Origin: Pseudoxanthomonas suwonensis
GTDB taxonomy: Bacteria; Pseudomonadota; Gammaproteobacteria; Xanthomonadales; Xanthomonadaceae
Reading direction: 5' to 3'
DNA length: 64,000 nucleotides
NCBI RefSeq assembly: GCF_010093235.1
Contig: NZ_PDWP01000016.1
Coordinates: forward strand, 1 to 64,000
The translations under genes were made by a program, and so were the position numbers. Below the pieces are notes generated by a model. It was not told where the DNA came from. It worked only from the letters and a program-made list of their open reading frames with translations, and searched no databases. This document shows, in pieces, positions 20,572 to 29,676 of this stretch. Numbering within the stretch: position 1 is the first letter of the stretch; the number at the start of each line of letters is the position of its first letter.

Positions 20572-23538
20572 TCACCAGTCGACCCCGAACGTCAGCTTGA
20601 ACGTACGCGTCGGCATGGCGATCGACAACGGCGTGCCCCAGGCCGGATTCTGCGCCTCGCCCGGACCGCCGCGCCAGTCCTCGTAGCCATCGTAGTTGGA
20701 CCAGTTGAACACGTTGAGGACGTCGCCGCGAACGCGGAAGCTGATCCCGCCGCCGGTATCCCAGACTTTTTCCATCGCCAGGTCGAGCTGGCGGAAGTCC
20801 TCGTCGGGGGTGTAGCTCTCGTAGTGGCAGTAGGCCGAGATCGAGACGTTGCAGTTCTGGTAGTAGCGCGGCGTGGCGTCCGCCCAGGTGCCCTTGCCGG
20901 AGAAGGTCGTGCCCCAGGGACCGTCCCAGATGCCGGTCAGCACCACCCGGTTCTCCGGCACCTTGCCCGGGAACCAGCCATAGTCCTCGATGCGCTCGGC
21001 GTTGAACGCGCCCGGCCAGCCGTCGTGCGGGTTGTTCTGCTCCGAGTCGGTCCAGGTATAGGCCAGGGTCACGCCCCAGGGCGATGCGCCGGTGTACGGC
21101 TTCTCGACCTTCAGGAACACCGAGCGGGTGCGGGTCTCCAGCGCGTTCTGGGCCAGGATCAGGTTGGAGAACGGGGCGAAACCGATGCCCCACGGCGGCG
21201 GATCGGTCGCGTCCGGCGGATCGGCCGGGAAGAAGCGGCCATCGTCGCGACGGTTGCCCAGCAGGAAGGCGATGCCGTCATGGCTGCGGACGTAGGAGAA
21301 CGCCAGCTCGGTGTTCCAGTCGTGCCCGCCCAGCTCCCACAGGTTGCGGATGCCGAGGCTAAACTGGTCCGAATACGGCACTTCCAGGTCGTTGTTGTTG
21401 AGGAACACTTCCCGCGCCCCGGCCATCGACGAGGCGCGCAGGAACTCCGGATCCAGGTAACGCGGATCCCAGGCACGGCAGGTGGCGTCGGCGGCGACGT
21501 CGCAGGGATGGGCCGGGGTATCGAAGTCGTAGACGTACTGCCCCCAGCTGGCCTTGGCCACCTCGTTCTGCAGGTAGTCGAACAGGTTGCGGTCGTAGGA
21601 GCGCCCGGCGCCGCCGAACAGCACGTGGCGCTGGTCGCCGAAGAAGTCGTAGGAGAAGCCCAGGCGCGGCGCCCAGTTGTCCTTGTCCGCGCTGCGGTTG
21701 CGGCCCGTGCTGATGTAGTCCTCGACGTCCACGCTCGAACCCGGCAGCGCGGCATTGGAGGCGCGCAGCGCGTCCACCACCTCCTGCGGGGTGACGTAGT
21801 CCTCGTAGCCGGGCGTCTCCTCGTAGTCCCAGCGCACGCCCAGGTTCAGGGTCAGGTGCTCGTTGACCTCCCAGTCGTCCTGGATGTAGATGCCGAACTG
21901 CTTGTTGCGCGAGGAGGCCGTGCCGTTGCCGAACCCGGCCACCGGCGCGCCGAACTCCGCGTGCACCGGCACCTCGAGGCTCTCGCGGATGTCGTAGTAG
22001 AAGACCGGGTTGTACTTGTTCTGCTCCAGCGTCTCCAGGTCGACCCTCTTGAACTTGATGCCCATCTTCAGGGTGTGGCCGTCCCAGCCGCTGAAGGTCA
22101 GGTCGTTCTGGAACGACCAGCCCTTCTGCCCCTTGTCCTGGTAGTTCTCGCTGCCGCCGCTGCGGACGATGGTGTCGGTCCAGTTGCCGTCGCTGAGGTA
22201 GTAGCCGGGCACGAAGTTGGCCGGCACCGGGCTCCAGTACGCGTCCTCGTAGGTGAGGTGGGCGTCGTTGAGCCAGTCGCCCGCGGTCAGCTGGTAGCGC
22301 AGGTCGACGCGGGTCTCCTCGTTGGTGTTGAGCGTGGCCGCCGGCGGCAGGCGCTGGTCCTGCACCTGGATGGTCTCGCTCTCGTCGCGGTACTTGGCGG
22401 TCAGCTCGAAGTAGTGGTTCTCGCCGAACAGCCAGTCGACCTTGCCGAAGTACAGGTCCTCCTTGAACGGCGAGGTATAGGTGCCGCTGCCGTACAGGGC
22501 GCGCAGGTCGGCCGGCAGCTGGTCGGGCGTGTAGCCGCGGCCGAGCAGGAAGTTGCGCGGGGTGGAGTACTCCTTGGCCTCGTAGGCGAGGAAGAAGTGC
22601 GCGACGTCGCGGATGATCGGCCCGCCGAAGCTGATGCCGTACTGCTCCTGCTTGCTCTCGGCCTTGGTCGCGCCCTCGCGCTCCTCGAAGCGGCTGCGCG
22701 AGCGCCAGTCGGTGCTGGTGCGGTCCCAGAAGAAGCTGCCCTCGAACTCGTTGGTGCCCGAGCGGGTGGCCGCGACGATCGCGGCGCTGCTGAGCTGGTC
22801 GAACTCGGCCTTGTAGTTCTGGGTGATGACCTTGTATTCGCCGATCGCCGACTGCGGGAACGGATTGCCGCGGCTGGTGTCCTGGCCGCTGATGCCGCCG
22901 GTGGTGACGTAGTTCTTCTGCCCCACGCCGTCGATGAAGACGTTGACCGCGTTGGCGCTCTGCGCACCGGAGCGGATCCGGGTGTTGCCGCTGGCGTCGG
23001 TGATGAACTGCACGCCCGGCGCGGTGTCGGCGAAGGCGAGGAAGTTGCGGGTGTTCTGCGGCAGCGCCTGGATCTGCTTCTGGGTGACGTAGCTGGCCAC
23101 CTCCGACGTGCGGGTTTCCACCGCCGCCTGGGCGGTGACCTGCACCGTCTCCATGGTGGTGGCCTCGCCTGCCGGACCGGCCTCGGGCAGCCCGCCGACG
23201 CCGAGGTCGACGGTCGCGGTCTGGCCCACCTGCACCGTCAGTTCGCGCGAGGCACCCTGGCCGTTGGCCTGTACCTCGACCCGGTAGGTTCCCGGCGGCA
23301 GGCCGGCCAGGGTGTAGCGCCCTTCCCCGGACGCCTGCACCGTCCGGCGCAGGCCCGTGGCGGTGTTCACCGCGGTGACGGTGGCGCCGGCGGCGGGCGC
23401 CGAGTCGGCATGCACCTGGCCGCGGATGGTCGCTCCAGTGCTCTGCGCCAGCGCGGCGCCTGCCCCCAGTGCCAGGCAGCCTGCCAGCGCGGCACTGAGC
23501 AGGGTGCGCGCATGGCGCTTGGTTCCAAGGCGTTTCAT
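20572..23538 (-). CDS. TonB-dependent receptor with carboxypeptidase-like regulatory domain
   Basis: This outer-membrane receptor of 988 residues is predicted to import a polysaccharide fragment using TonB energy. It has a signal peptide (cut near ALAQ), a CarboxypepD_reg-like beta-sandwich (about 33-115), a TonB-box-like METVQVTAQ near 130, a plug domain and a long beta-barrel ending in the C-terminal aromatic TFGVDW. The ATG at 23538 is preceded by GAGGGA. It follows the LacI gene after 37 bases and precedes the GH144 gene, suggesting a carbohydrate utilisation locus. Confidence 0.93.
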   Translation of the reverse strand: MKRLGTKRHARTLLSAALAGCLALGAGAALAQSTGATIRGQVHADSAPAAGATVTAVNTATGLRRTVQASGEGRYTLAGLPPGTYRVEVQANGQGASRELTVQVGQTATVDLGVGGLPEAGPAGEATTMETVQVTAQAAVETRTSEVASYVTQKQIQALPQNTRNFLAFADTAPGVQFITDASGNTRIRSGAQSANAVNVFIDGVGQKNYVTTGGISGQDTSRGNPFPQSAIGEYKVITQNYKAEFDQLSSAAIVAATRSGTNEFEGSFFWDRTSTDWRSRSRFEEREGATKAESKQEQYGISFGGPIIRDVAHFFLAYEAKEYSTPRNFLLGRGYTPDQLPADLRALYGSGTYTSPFKEDLYFGKVDWLFGENHYFELTAKYRDESETIQVQDQRLPPAATLNTNEETRVDLRYQLTAGDWLNDAHLTYEDAYWSPVPANFVPGYYLSDGNWTDTIVRSGGSENYQDKGQKGWSFQNDLTFSGWDGHTLKMGIKFKRVDLETLEQNKYNPVFYYDIRESLEVPVHAEFGAPVAGFGNGTASSRNKQFGIYIQDDWEVNEHLTLNLGVRWDYEETPGYEDYVTPQEVVDALRASNAALPGSSVDVEDYISTGRNRSADKDNWAPRLGFSYDFFGDQRHVLFGGAGRSYDRNLFDYLQNEVAKASWGQYVYDFDTPAHPCDVAADATCRAWDPRYLDPEFLRASSMAGAREVFLNNNDLEVPYSDQFSLGIRNLWELGGHDWNTELAFSYVRSHDGIAFLLGNRRDDGRFFPADPPDATDPPPWGIGFAPFSNLILAQNALETRTRSVFLKVEKPYTGASPWGVTLAYTWTDSEQNNPHDGWPGAFNAERIEDYGWFPGKVPENRVVLTGIWDGPWGTTFSGKGTWADATPRYYQNCNVSISAYCHYESYTPDEDFRQLDLAMEKVWDTGGGISFRVRGDVLNVFNWSNYDGYEDWRGGPGEAQNPAWGTPLSIAMPTRTFKLTFGVDW

Positions 23539-23575
23539 CACGGTTCCCTCCCAGGACTGACGTGCCCGATTGCGG

Positions 23576-24649
23576 TCAGGCTTGCGTGTTCTCCCTCGGA
23601 ACGGACGCGGATGCGTCATCGCCATGCCCGCCGCACGAAGCGCGGACCACCAGTTCGGGCGCCAATACCTGCCGGTCGGCTTCGATCTCCGCGTCCGCCT
23701 GCGTTGCACTGTCCGGACCCGTTTCGATCTGGTCGAGCAGGCGCTCCAGTGCGCGTCCTCCGAGTTGCGCGATACTCACTCGCATCGTGGTCAAGGACGG
23801 GTGAACGAAACGCGCCAGCGGGATGTCGTCGAAGCCCGCGAGCGCGATGTCCTGCGGCACGCGTACGCCCGCCTGCGCGAACGCGTACAGGCAACCGAGC
23901 GCCATCATGTCGTTGGCCGCGAACACTGCCTGCGGGCGCTCGCCCGCGGCGAGGATCGCCTGTCCGGCGCGATGGCCGGAGGCCTCGTCGAAGTCGCCCG
24001 GATACTCGCGCCCTTCCGCGCCCGGATGCGCGGCGATCGCCTCGCGGAAGCCACGCAGCCGCTCCCGTGCGTCGTAGTTGTGTTCCGGCCCGGCGATGAG
24101 GGCGATGTTGCGGTGGCCCAGCCCCAGCAGGTGCTCGACCATCGACACCGCGCCGGCGTGGTTGTCGATCTCGAAGGCCGGCCAGGCCGGCTCGGCCTGG
24201 TGCGTGTTGACCAGCACCGTCGGCAACGGCGGCAGGTTCTCCTCGAGGAAGCCGGGCTGGTCGGCGAACGGCGACATCACCAGCAGCCCGTCCACCCGCC
24301 CGCGCATCGCGCGCAGCGCCGCCGCCTGCTGCTCGCGGTCGCCGTGGTAGCTGGACAGCAGCATGTGCCGCCGCCGTGCGCGCGCCACCGCGCCGATGCC
24401 GCGGATCAGCTCCGAGAAGAATTCTCCATGCAGGTCGGGCAGGACCACGCCGATGGTCTGGGTACTGCGGCTGCTGAGGCTGCGCGCGGCGCCGTGCGGG
24501 CTGTAGCGCAGGCGCTGCGCGACCTCCTGGACATGCCTGCGCACACCCTCGGCCACGTTCGCGTGGCCATTGAGGGCGCGCGACACCGTCGCCACCGAGA
24601 CCCCGGCTTCGCGGGCGACATCGCGGATCGTGACCGGCTGGCGGTCCAT
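23576..24649 (-). CDS. LacI-family transcriptional regulator
   Basis: This repressor has 357 residues. The N-terminal helix-turn-helix is VTIRDVAREAGVSVATVSRA (residues 6-25) with the hinge helix near SPHGAARSLSSRSTQTIGVV; a periplasmic-binding-protein-like effector domain follows. GGAG lies 8 bases before the ATG at 24649. Being first in the minus-strand locus and only 37 bases from the TonB receptor gene, it probably represses this locus and itself in response to a sugar. The effector is unknown. Confidence 0.93.
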   Translation of the reverse strand: MDRQPVTIRDVAREAGVSVATVSRALNGHANVAEGVRRHVQEVAQRLRYSPHGAARSLSSRSTQTIGVVLPDLHGEFFSELIRGIGAVARARRRHMLLSSYHGDREQQAAALRAMRGRVDGLLVMSPFADQPGFLEENLPPLPTVLVNTHQAEPAWPAFEIDNHAGAVSMVEHLLGLGHRNIALIAGPEHNYDARERLRGFREAIAAHPGAEGREYPGDFDEASGHRAGQAILAAGERPQAVFAANDMMALGCLYAFAQAGVRVPQDIALAGFDDIPLARFVHPSLTTMRVSIAQLGGRALERLLDQIETGPDSATQADAEIEADRQVLAPELVVRASCGGHGDDASASVPRENTQA

Positions 24650-24738
24650 GCTCACGTCTCCTGGCCCATGCCGGGCCGCAAGGAATGCAACTTTTCCACC
24701 GTGGAGGCCCGGGTCACGCGGAGTTTCCCGGCCGGGGG

Positions 24739-25038
24739 TCAGGGCAGTACCGGCAGGAACGGCCTGACGTCGGTGCGGGAGTAGACGCCTGCCGCCACGT
24801 AGGGGTCGGCATCGGCCCACGCCCGCGCCTCGCCCAGCGAGCCGAACCGCGCGATCACCACGCTGCCGCTGAAGCCCGCCGGGCCCGGATCCTCCGCATC
24901 GACCGCCGGGCAGGGCCCCGCCACCAGCAGCCGCCCCGCGTCGCGCAGGGCCTGCAGGCGCGCCAGATGGGCCGGCCGCGCCTCGCGCCGGCGCGACAGC
25001 GCGCCTTCGGCATCATGTCCTTCGATCACGTACCACAT
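24739..25038 (-). CDS. YciI-family protein
   Basis: A small cytoplasmic protein of about 99 residues with a dimeric alpha/beta-barrel fold. It starts [14 protein letters not shown] and carries the family pattern [19 protein letters not shown] and [16 protein letters not shown]. The biochemical function of most YciI proteins is unknown. I prefer the ATG at 25038, where relatives begin, with GGGA 8-11 bases upstream; an ATG three codons earlier is possible. Confidence 0.85.
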   Translation of the reverse strand: MWYVIEGHDAEGALSRRREARPAHLARLQALRDAGRLLVAGPCPAVDAEDPGPAGFSGSVVIARFGSLGEARAWADADPYVAAGVYSRTDVRPFLPVLP

Positions 25039-25065
25039 GCCTGGCATCCCAAGTGCGGGGATCCG

Positions 25066-25071
25066 ATTGTA
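25066..25071 (-). promoter_or_regulatory. Candidate -10 box for the YciI gene
   Basis: TACAAT on the minus strand lies 27 bases before the start codon, so a transcript would begin near 25059. No good -35 is visible at 17 bases. A short CCTGT/ACAGG hairpin overlaps the upstream sequence. Confidence 0.35.
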
Positions 25072-25447
25072 GCTGCCACCTGTCGGGGCCTACAGGACAA
25101 AGCTGGACACGCCGCCGGCCAGCGCTTACCCTTGGCACCATATGCGGCCGTGAAGCGACGGCCCGTCGGCTCCGAACTGCAAGGCCTGACCGGCCCACAG
25201 GGGAATCCGGGCGCGGTATCCCCGCCCCATACCCGGCCGCCCGACGACCGATCCGCTGACCGCGAACCGCCACGCAGACGACCTCCCCGGCACCGGCCGC
25301 CGCCTGGCGCGACCTGGGCCTGTATTGATGTGCTTATGAGGCGCCCGTCCCGCAGCCGCGCGACGTCCGCCATCGCAGGTGGCACCACGATCCCGGCCGT
25401 TCCGGGGCGTTGCGTGCGCCCCTACCCGGGCATGGTTTTCCGAGCAG
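25072..25447. other. Non-coding stretch between the YciI gene and scpA
   Basis: No gene is supported. Open frames here lack ribosome binding sites and recognisable products. A less GC-rich segment TGTATTGATGTGCTTATGAG near 25319-25338 could contain the scpA promoter, but no clean consensus can be assigned. Confidence 0.4.
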
Positions 25448-26362
25448 ATGAGTTCCGAACCCGCGCAAGACGCGACCCTGCAAACACCGCCGCCGTCGCC
25501 CCCGCAGCAGCAGGAAATGCCGCTGGCGGTGGTCCACGGGCAGCCGTTGCTGCAGATCCCGCAGGACCTCTACATCCCGCCGGATGCGCTGGAAGTCATC
25601 CTCGACGCCTTCGAGGGCCCGCTTGACCTGCTGCTGTACCTGATCCGCCGCCAGAACCTGGACATCCTGGACATCCCCGTCGCCGAGATCACCCGGCAGT
25701 ACGTGGACTACATCAACGTCATGCAGGACCTGCGGTTCGAGCTGGCCGCCGAGTACCTGGTGATGGCCGCGATCCTGGCCGAGGTGAAGTCGCGGATGCT
25801 GCTGCCGCGGCCGGCGACCGAGGAAGGCGAGGAAGCCGACCCGCGCGCCGAGCTGGTACGGCGCCTGCAGGAGTACGAACGCTTCAAGCAGGCCGCCGAG
25901 GACATCGACGCCCTGCCGCGCATGGAGCGCGACACCCTGCCGGTGCAGGCCCACGTGCCCGACCGCCAGGCCGTGCGCCTGCCGCCGCCGGTGGACCTGC
26001 GCGAGATGCTGCTGGCCCTCAACGACGTGCTGCGCCGGGCCGAGCTGTTCAGCGGCCATGCCATCCGCCGCGAGGCGCTGAGCGTCCGCCAGCGCATGGG
26101 CGAAGTGCTGCAGCGGCTGGACGACGGCCGCTTCCACCGCTTCGAGTCGCTGTTCACCCCGGAGGAAGGCCGCCTTGGCGTGCTGGTGACCTTCCTGTCG
26201 CTGCTGGAACTGGCCAAGGAGCAGCTGCTGGACATCGTCCAGGACGCTCCGCTGGCGCCGATCTACGTCAAGTCGCTGGCGGTCGGCAACACCAACGCCC
26301 CGCTGGAATTCCATAGCGAATTCGACGAGAGCGACGACGCTCCCGCCCCGGCGGAAGAGTAA
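25448..26362 (+). CDS. scpA: Segregation and condensation protein A (kleisin)
   Basis: ScpA is the kleisin that bridges SMC heads and binds an ScpB dimer in chromosome condensation. The 304-residue product has a Pro/Gln-rich N-terminal extension of about 55 residues before the conserved start of the domain (FEGPLDLLLYLIRRQNLDIL). The C-terminal winged helix region ends FLSLLELAKEQLLDIVQD. I chose ATG 25448 because the frame further upstream has no similarity to the family. scpB follows after 35 bases. Confidence 0.93.
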   Translation: MSSEPAQDATLQTPPPSPPQQQEMPLAVVHGQPLLQIPQDLYIPPDALEVILDAFEGPLDLLLYLIRRQNLDILDIPVAEITRQYVDYINVMQDLRFELAAEYLVMAAILAEVKSRMLLPRPATEEGEEADPRAELVRRLQEYERFKQAAEDIDALPRMERDTLPVQAHVPDRQAVRLPPPVDLREMLLALNDVLRRAELFSGHAIRREALSVRQRMGEVLQRLDDGRFHRFESLFTPEEGRLGVLVTFLSLLELAKEQLLDIVQDAPLAPIYVKSLAVGNTNAPLEFHSEFDESDDAPAPAEE

Positions 26363-26397
26363 TCCCGCCCCACCCTTCAACCGACCCTGCGAGATTC

Positions 26398-27216
26398 ATG
26401 GACCAGGCGCTGATCAACCGCATCGTCGAGGCTGCCCTGCTGGCGGCCAACCAGCCGCTGCCGCTGGCGCAGCTGCGCGGGCTGTTCCAGGAGGACGAGC
26501 CGGTCCCGCCGGGCGCCGTGGAAACGGCCCTGGAGCAGCTGCGCGAGGCCTGCGTCGACCGCGGCGTGGAGCTGGTCGAGGTCGCCTCCGGCTTCCGCTT
26601 CCAGGTCAAGGCCGAGGTCCACCCGTGGGTGGCGCGCCTGTGGACCGAACGCAAGACCCGCTACACCCGCGCCACCCTCGAGACCCTGGCCCTGATCGCC
26701 TACCGCCAGCCGATCACCCGCGGCGAGATCGAGCAGGTCCGCGGCGTGGCGGTCAGCAGCAACATCATCCAGGCGCTGGAAGAACGCGAGTGGATCCGCG
26801 TGGTCGGCCACCGCGACGTGCCGGGCCGCCCGGCCCTGTACGGCACCACCAAGCAGTTCCTGGACTACTTCGGGCTCAAGCGCCTGGACGAACTGCCGCC
26901 CCTGTCCGAACTGAAGGACATCGGCGAGCTGGAGCCGGAACTGCCGCTGGATCCGGACGCGGCCCCGGCCGCTGCCGGTCTCGCCGCCAACGAGCCCGGC
27001 GAGTCGCAGCCGCAGGACGACGCGGGTGCCGACGACGACGGCGACGCCGCGCCCGACGGTTCCGGCAGCGACGCGGATGGGCCCGCCCCGGCCGATATGG
27101 CCGCCGGCGAGTCCGCCGACGAAGACACCTCCCACTCCCCCGAAGCCGCCCCGGCCGAGGGTCCCGTAACCCAGGCCCCGGACGATACCGATGGCCGGAG
27201 CAATACCCATGACTGA
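26398..27216 (+). CDS. scpB: Segregation and condensation protein B with acidic tail
   Basis: ScpB forms the winged-helix dimer that binds ScpA. The conserved part, residues 1 to about 165, includes LAALLA-type N-terminal helices and ETLALIAYRQPITRGEIEQV plus GTTKQFLDYFGL. The remaining hundred or so residues are a low-complexity Asp/Glu/Ala/Pro tail, longer than in standard ScpB. The last codons overlap the rluB start, linking chromosome condensation genes to an rRNA modification gene. Confidence 0.93.
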   Translation: MDQALINRIVEAALLAANQPLPLAQLRGLFQEDEPVPPGAVETALEQLREACVDRGVELVEVASGFRFQVKAEVHPWVARLWTERKTRYTRATLETLALIAYRQPITRGEIEQVRGVAVSSNIIQALEEREWIRVVGHRDVPGRPALYGTTKQFLDYFGLKRLDELPPLSELKDIGELEPELPLDPDAAPAAAGLAANEPGESQPQDDAGADDDGDAAPDGSGSDADGPAPADMAAGESADEDTSHSPEAAPAEGPVTQAPDDTDGRSNTHD

Positions 27217-28726
27217 TTCAACCCCACGCAAGACCCTCGGCAAGCTCTCCCTCAAGCGCAGCGAGGACGCCGCACCGGCCGCGAAGATCGAGGAGCGCCT
27301 GCACAAGGTGCTCGCCCAGGCCGGACTCGGCTCCCGCCGTGCGCTGGAACAGCGCATCGCCGACGGCCTGGTCAAGGTCAACGGCGAGGTCGCGCAGGTC
27401 GGCCAGAGCATCCGCAGCGGCGACCGCGTGGAACTGGACGGCAAGGCCTTCGTCGCCTCCGCCCTGACCGAGCCGGCCCGCGTGCTCATCTACAACAAGC
27501 CCGAGGGCGAGGTCACCACCCGTGAGGATCCCGAAGGCCGCCCGACCGTGTTCGAGTCGCTGCCGCGCCTGAAGGGTGCGCGCTGGATCGCCATCGGCCG
27601 GCTGGACATCAACACCACCGGCCTGCTGCTGCTGACCACCGACGGCGAGATCGCCAACGCGATGATGCATCCGTCGTACGAGGTCGAGCGCGAGTACGTG
27701 GTGCGCGTGCGCGCCCCGGAAGGCCAGGAAAGCGTGCCGGACAGCGTCGTCGACCGCCTCGCCCGCGGCGTGGCGCTCGAGGACGGCCCGGCGAAGTTCG
27801 ACCAGATCGAGCGCATCGGCGGCACCGACTCCCATGACTGGTTCAAGGTCGTGGTCAAGGAAGGCCGCAACCGCGAAGTGCGCCGCCTGTGGGAATCGCA
27901 GGGCTGCCAGGTCAGCCGCCTCAAGCGCGTGCGCTACGGCAAGGTCAGCCTGCCGCGTGAACTGCTCCGCGGCCAGTCGCAGGAGCTGCCGCAGGAGCAG
28001 GTCGAGGCGCTGCGCAAGGAGCTCAAGCTCGATGACACCGCCCCTTCCACCCTGCCCCTGCAGCCGGTGATCGGCCAGCGTCGCGCGGCCAAGACCGCGG
28101 TGCGCGTCGGCCAGGGTGGCCAGGCCTACGTCAACGGCCACAACACCGCCGACGAGGGCCGCGAACTGCGCCGTTTTGACCATGTCCGCGAGGACCGTCG
28201 CGGCGGCCGCGGCGGCAAGAAGCCACACGGTGGCCTGACCGTCAGCGGCGAGATGGCGGCCAAGCAGTCGCAGAAGCCGGTCAAGCAGCGCAAGCAGAAG
28301 GGCGCGCTGAAGCCGCTGCCGGATGGCCATCCGGCCGCGTTCCGCACCTGGTACGTGCCGGAAGGCGTCAGCACCGGCCCCAGCGGCCATCGCAACGCCG
28401 GTCCCGGCGGCAAGCCGCGTCCGGGCGGCAAGCCCGGCGGCGGCCGTCCTGGTGCCGGCCGCCCCGGTGGCGCCGGTGCAGGCGCCGGCCAGGGTGCGCC
28501 CAAGGCCGCGCGTCCCTACGGCCATCCGGGCAACGCGGTGCACTTCCCGTCCGACCACGCCACGCCGGGCCAGGATCGCGGCCCGCGCGGCAACGCCGGC
28601 AACCGCCCGTCCGGCAACCGTGCTGGCGGGCGGCCCGGCGGCGGTGGTCGCCCCGGTGGCGGCGGCCGTCCGGGCGGTGGTGGCCGTCCCGGTGGCGGCG
28701 GCTCGCGCGGCCCGCGCCAGGGCTGA
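27209..28726 (+). CDS. rluB: 23S rRNA pseudouridine synthase B with long Gly/Arg/Pro tail
   Basis: RluB isomerises a uridine in 23S rRNA (position 2605 in E. coli). The 505-residue product has an S4 RNA-binding domain (about 27-75) and the RsuA/RluB catalytic domain with D133 in GRLDINTTGLLLLTTDGE. From about residue 345 to the end the protein is a basic, glycine-rich tail ending in repeated GRPGGG units, far beyond the E. coli length (291). I chose ATG 27209 because GGAG lies 9 bases upstream; it overlaps the scpB 3' end by 8 bases. Confidence 0.93.
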   Translation: MTDSTPRKTLGKLSLKRSEDAAPAAKIEERLHKVLAQAGLGSRRALEQRIADGLVKVNGEVAQVGQSIRSGDRVELDGKAFVASALTEPARVLIYNKPEGEVTTREDPEGRPTVFESLPRLKGARWIAIGRLDINTTGLLLLTTDGEIANAMMHPSYEVEREYVVRVRAPEGQESVPDSVVDRLARGVALEDGPAKFDQIERIGGTDSHDWFKVVVKEGRNREVRRLWESQGCQVSRLKRVRYGKVSLPRELLRGQSQELPQEQVEALRKELKLDDTAPSTLPLQPVIGQRRAAKTAVRVGQGGQAYVNGHNTADEGRELRRFDHVREDRRGGRGGKKPHGGLTVSGEMAAKQSQKPVKQRKQKGALKPLPDGHPAAFRTWYVPEGVSTGPSGHRNAGPGGKPRPGGKPGGGRPGAGRPGGAGAGAGQGAPKAARPYGHPGNAVHFPSDHATPGQDRGPRGNAGNRPSGNRAGGRPGGGGRPGGGGRPGGGGRPGGGGSRGPRQG

Positions 28727-28763
28727 GCCCCGCTGAAGTACCCGCGGCTCCCCGGAGCCGCCC

Positions 28764-28796
28764 AACCTGCCCGCCATGCGCGGGCAGGTTCGTTTC
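28764..28796 (+). terminator. Rho-independent terminator after rluB
   Basis: An 11-bp perfect stem AACCTGCCCGC/GCGGGCAGGTT (28764-28774 and 28780-28790) with a 5-base loop is followed by CGTTT. It ends the scpA-scpB-rluB transcript. The 240 bases beyond it, up to the opposite terminator, show no gene. Confidence 0.8.
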
Positions 28797-29035
28797 CGGA
28801 GCCTGGAAAGGCCGCTGATGCGCGACTCGCGTGCGCTTGTCCGCCAGGGCCCGTGCACGCGCAGGCATCGCGTCACCAGGGGGCAGCGCATCCCTCCCAC
28901 GTCGTCCCGGCGCATTTCCAGCAGACGAATACCTGCCCGCGGGGCCCAGCGCTCCTACGCGTCAGTGCGTGGAGCGGACCGACCGCACGTCGAAGCGCCT
29001 CGCCAGAGGCCAGACATGGCCTTTATCAGGCTCGC

Positions 29036-29074
29036 CCAAAACAAAGGGCTGGTGCCCAGACAGGCAACCAGCCC
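29036..29074 (-). terminator. Rho-independent terminator of the exported-protein gene
   Basis: GGGCTGGT (29046-29053) pairs with ACCAGCCC (29067-29074). On the minus strand the stem is followed by TTTGTTTTG. It lies about 65 bases after the stop of the 29139-29588 gene. Confidence 0.75.
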
Positions 29075-29098
29075 CTCGCCGGATCCGGATCCCGATTT

Positions 29099-29148
29099 AC
29101 CAGTCACGAATCACGAATCACCAATCACCAGCCGACAATCACTCGATC
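29099..29148. repeat. Degenerate heptanucleotide repeat array (AATCACS)
   Basis: A run of 7-base units, CACGAAT / CACGAAT / CACCAAT / CACCAG and so on, fills the sequence downstream of the exported-protein gene and reaches into its stop codon. The same heptad in either orientation recurs at 30487-30511 and 30556-30588. Confidence 0.75.
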
Positions 29149-29588
29149 ACGAATTTCCCGAAGGCCACGCCCAGGTCCCAGCCCTTGCCCGTGCCCGCCA
29201 GGGCCAGCGAAACCTCGCCCTTGGTCATGACCTGGGCCTTGCTGGACTTGGCCGCGCCGGCATGGACCTCGGCCGTGGCATAGGTGCCGAGGGTGTCGGC
29301 GATGCTGTTGACGCCGGAGAACTCGCCCACGCCATTCTCGATCTTCGACTTGCCGAAGGTCAGGCCGCCGCCCTTGGCGGTGATCTTCACCGCACGGCTG
29401 GCGCCGTTGTCGCAGGTGATCGTGCCCGTGCCGGTGGCGGTCTTGTAGAACACCGACCAGCCTTCCAGGTTGAAGCGCAGCTTGCAGTCCACCTCGCCTG
29501 CCTGCGCCTGGGGCAGCGCCAGTACGCCCAGGCCGAGGACCAGGGCCACGGACAGGACACGGGAAGCGGAACGCGTACGTCGGATCAT
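29139..29588 (-). CDS. Exported protein of unknown function
   Basis: This 149-residue protein has a clear signal peptide (MIRRTRSASRVLSVALVLGL, cleavage near AQAGE). The mature part is glycine/threonine-rich, with two cysteines (VDCKLRF and ITCDNG) that could form a disulfide, and alternating beta-like strands. I do not recognise a named family with confidence. GGAGG lies 6 bases before the ATG. It is probably a separate unit, since it has its own terminator; the neighbouring omega-amidase gene ends 88 bases upstream. Confidence 0.75.
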   Translation of the reverse strand: MIRRTRSASRVLSVALVLGLGVLALPQAQAGEVDCKLRFNLEGWSVFYKTATGTGTITCDNGASRAVKITAKGGGLTFGKSKIENGVGEFSGVNSIADTLGTYATAEVHAGAAKSSKAQVMTKGEVSLALAGTGKGWDLGVAFGKFVIE

Positions 29589-29676
29589 GGGAGCCTCCGG
29601 AAGGATCGTGCGGCGAGCATATAGCAGGCCCCCGTGCCGCCGCCGTGCACCGGGGCAACCGTTCGTCGGCAACGGT

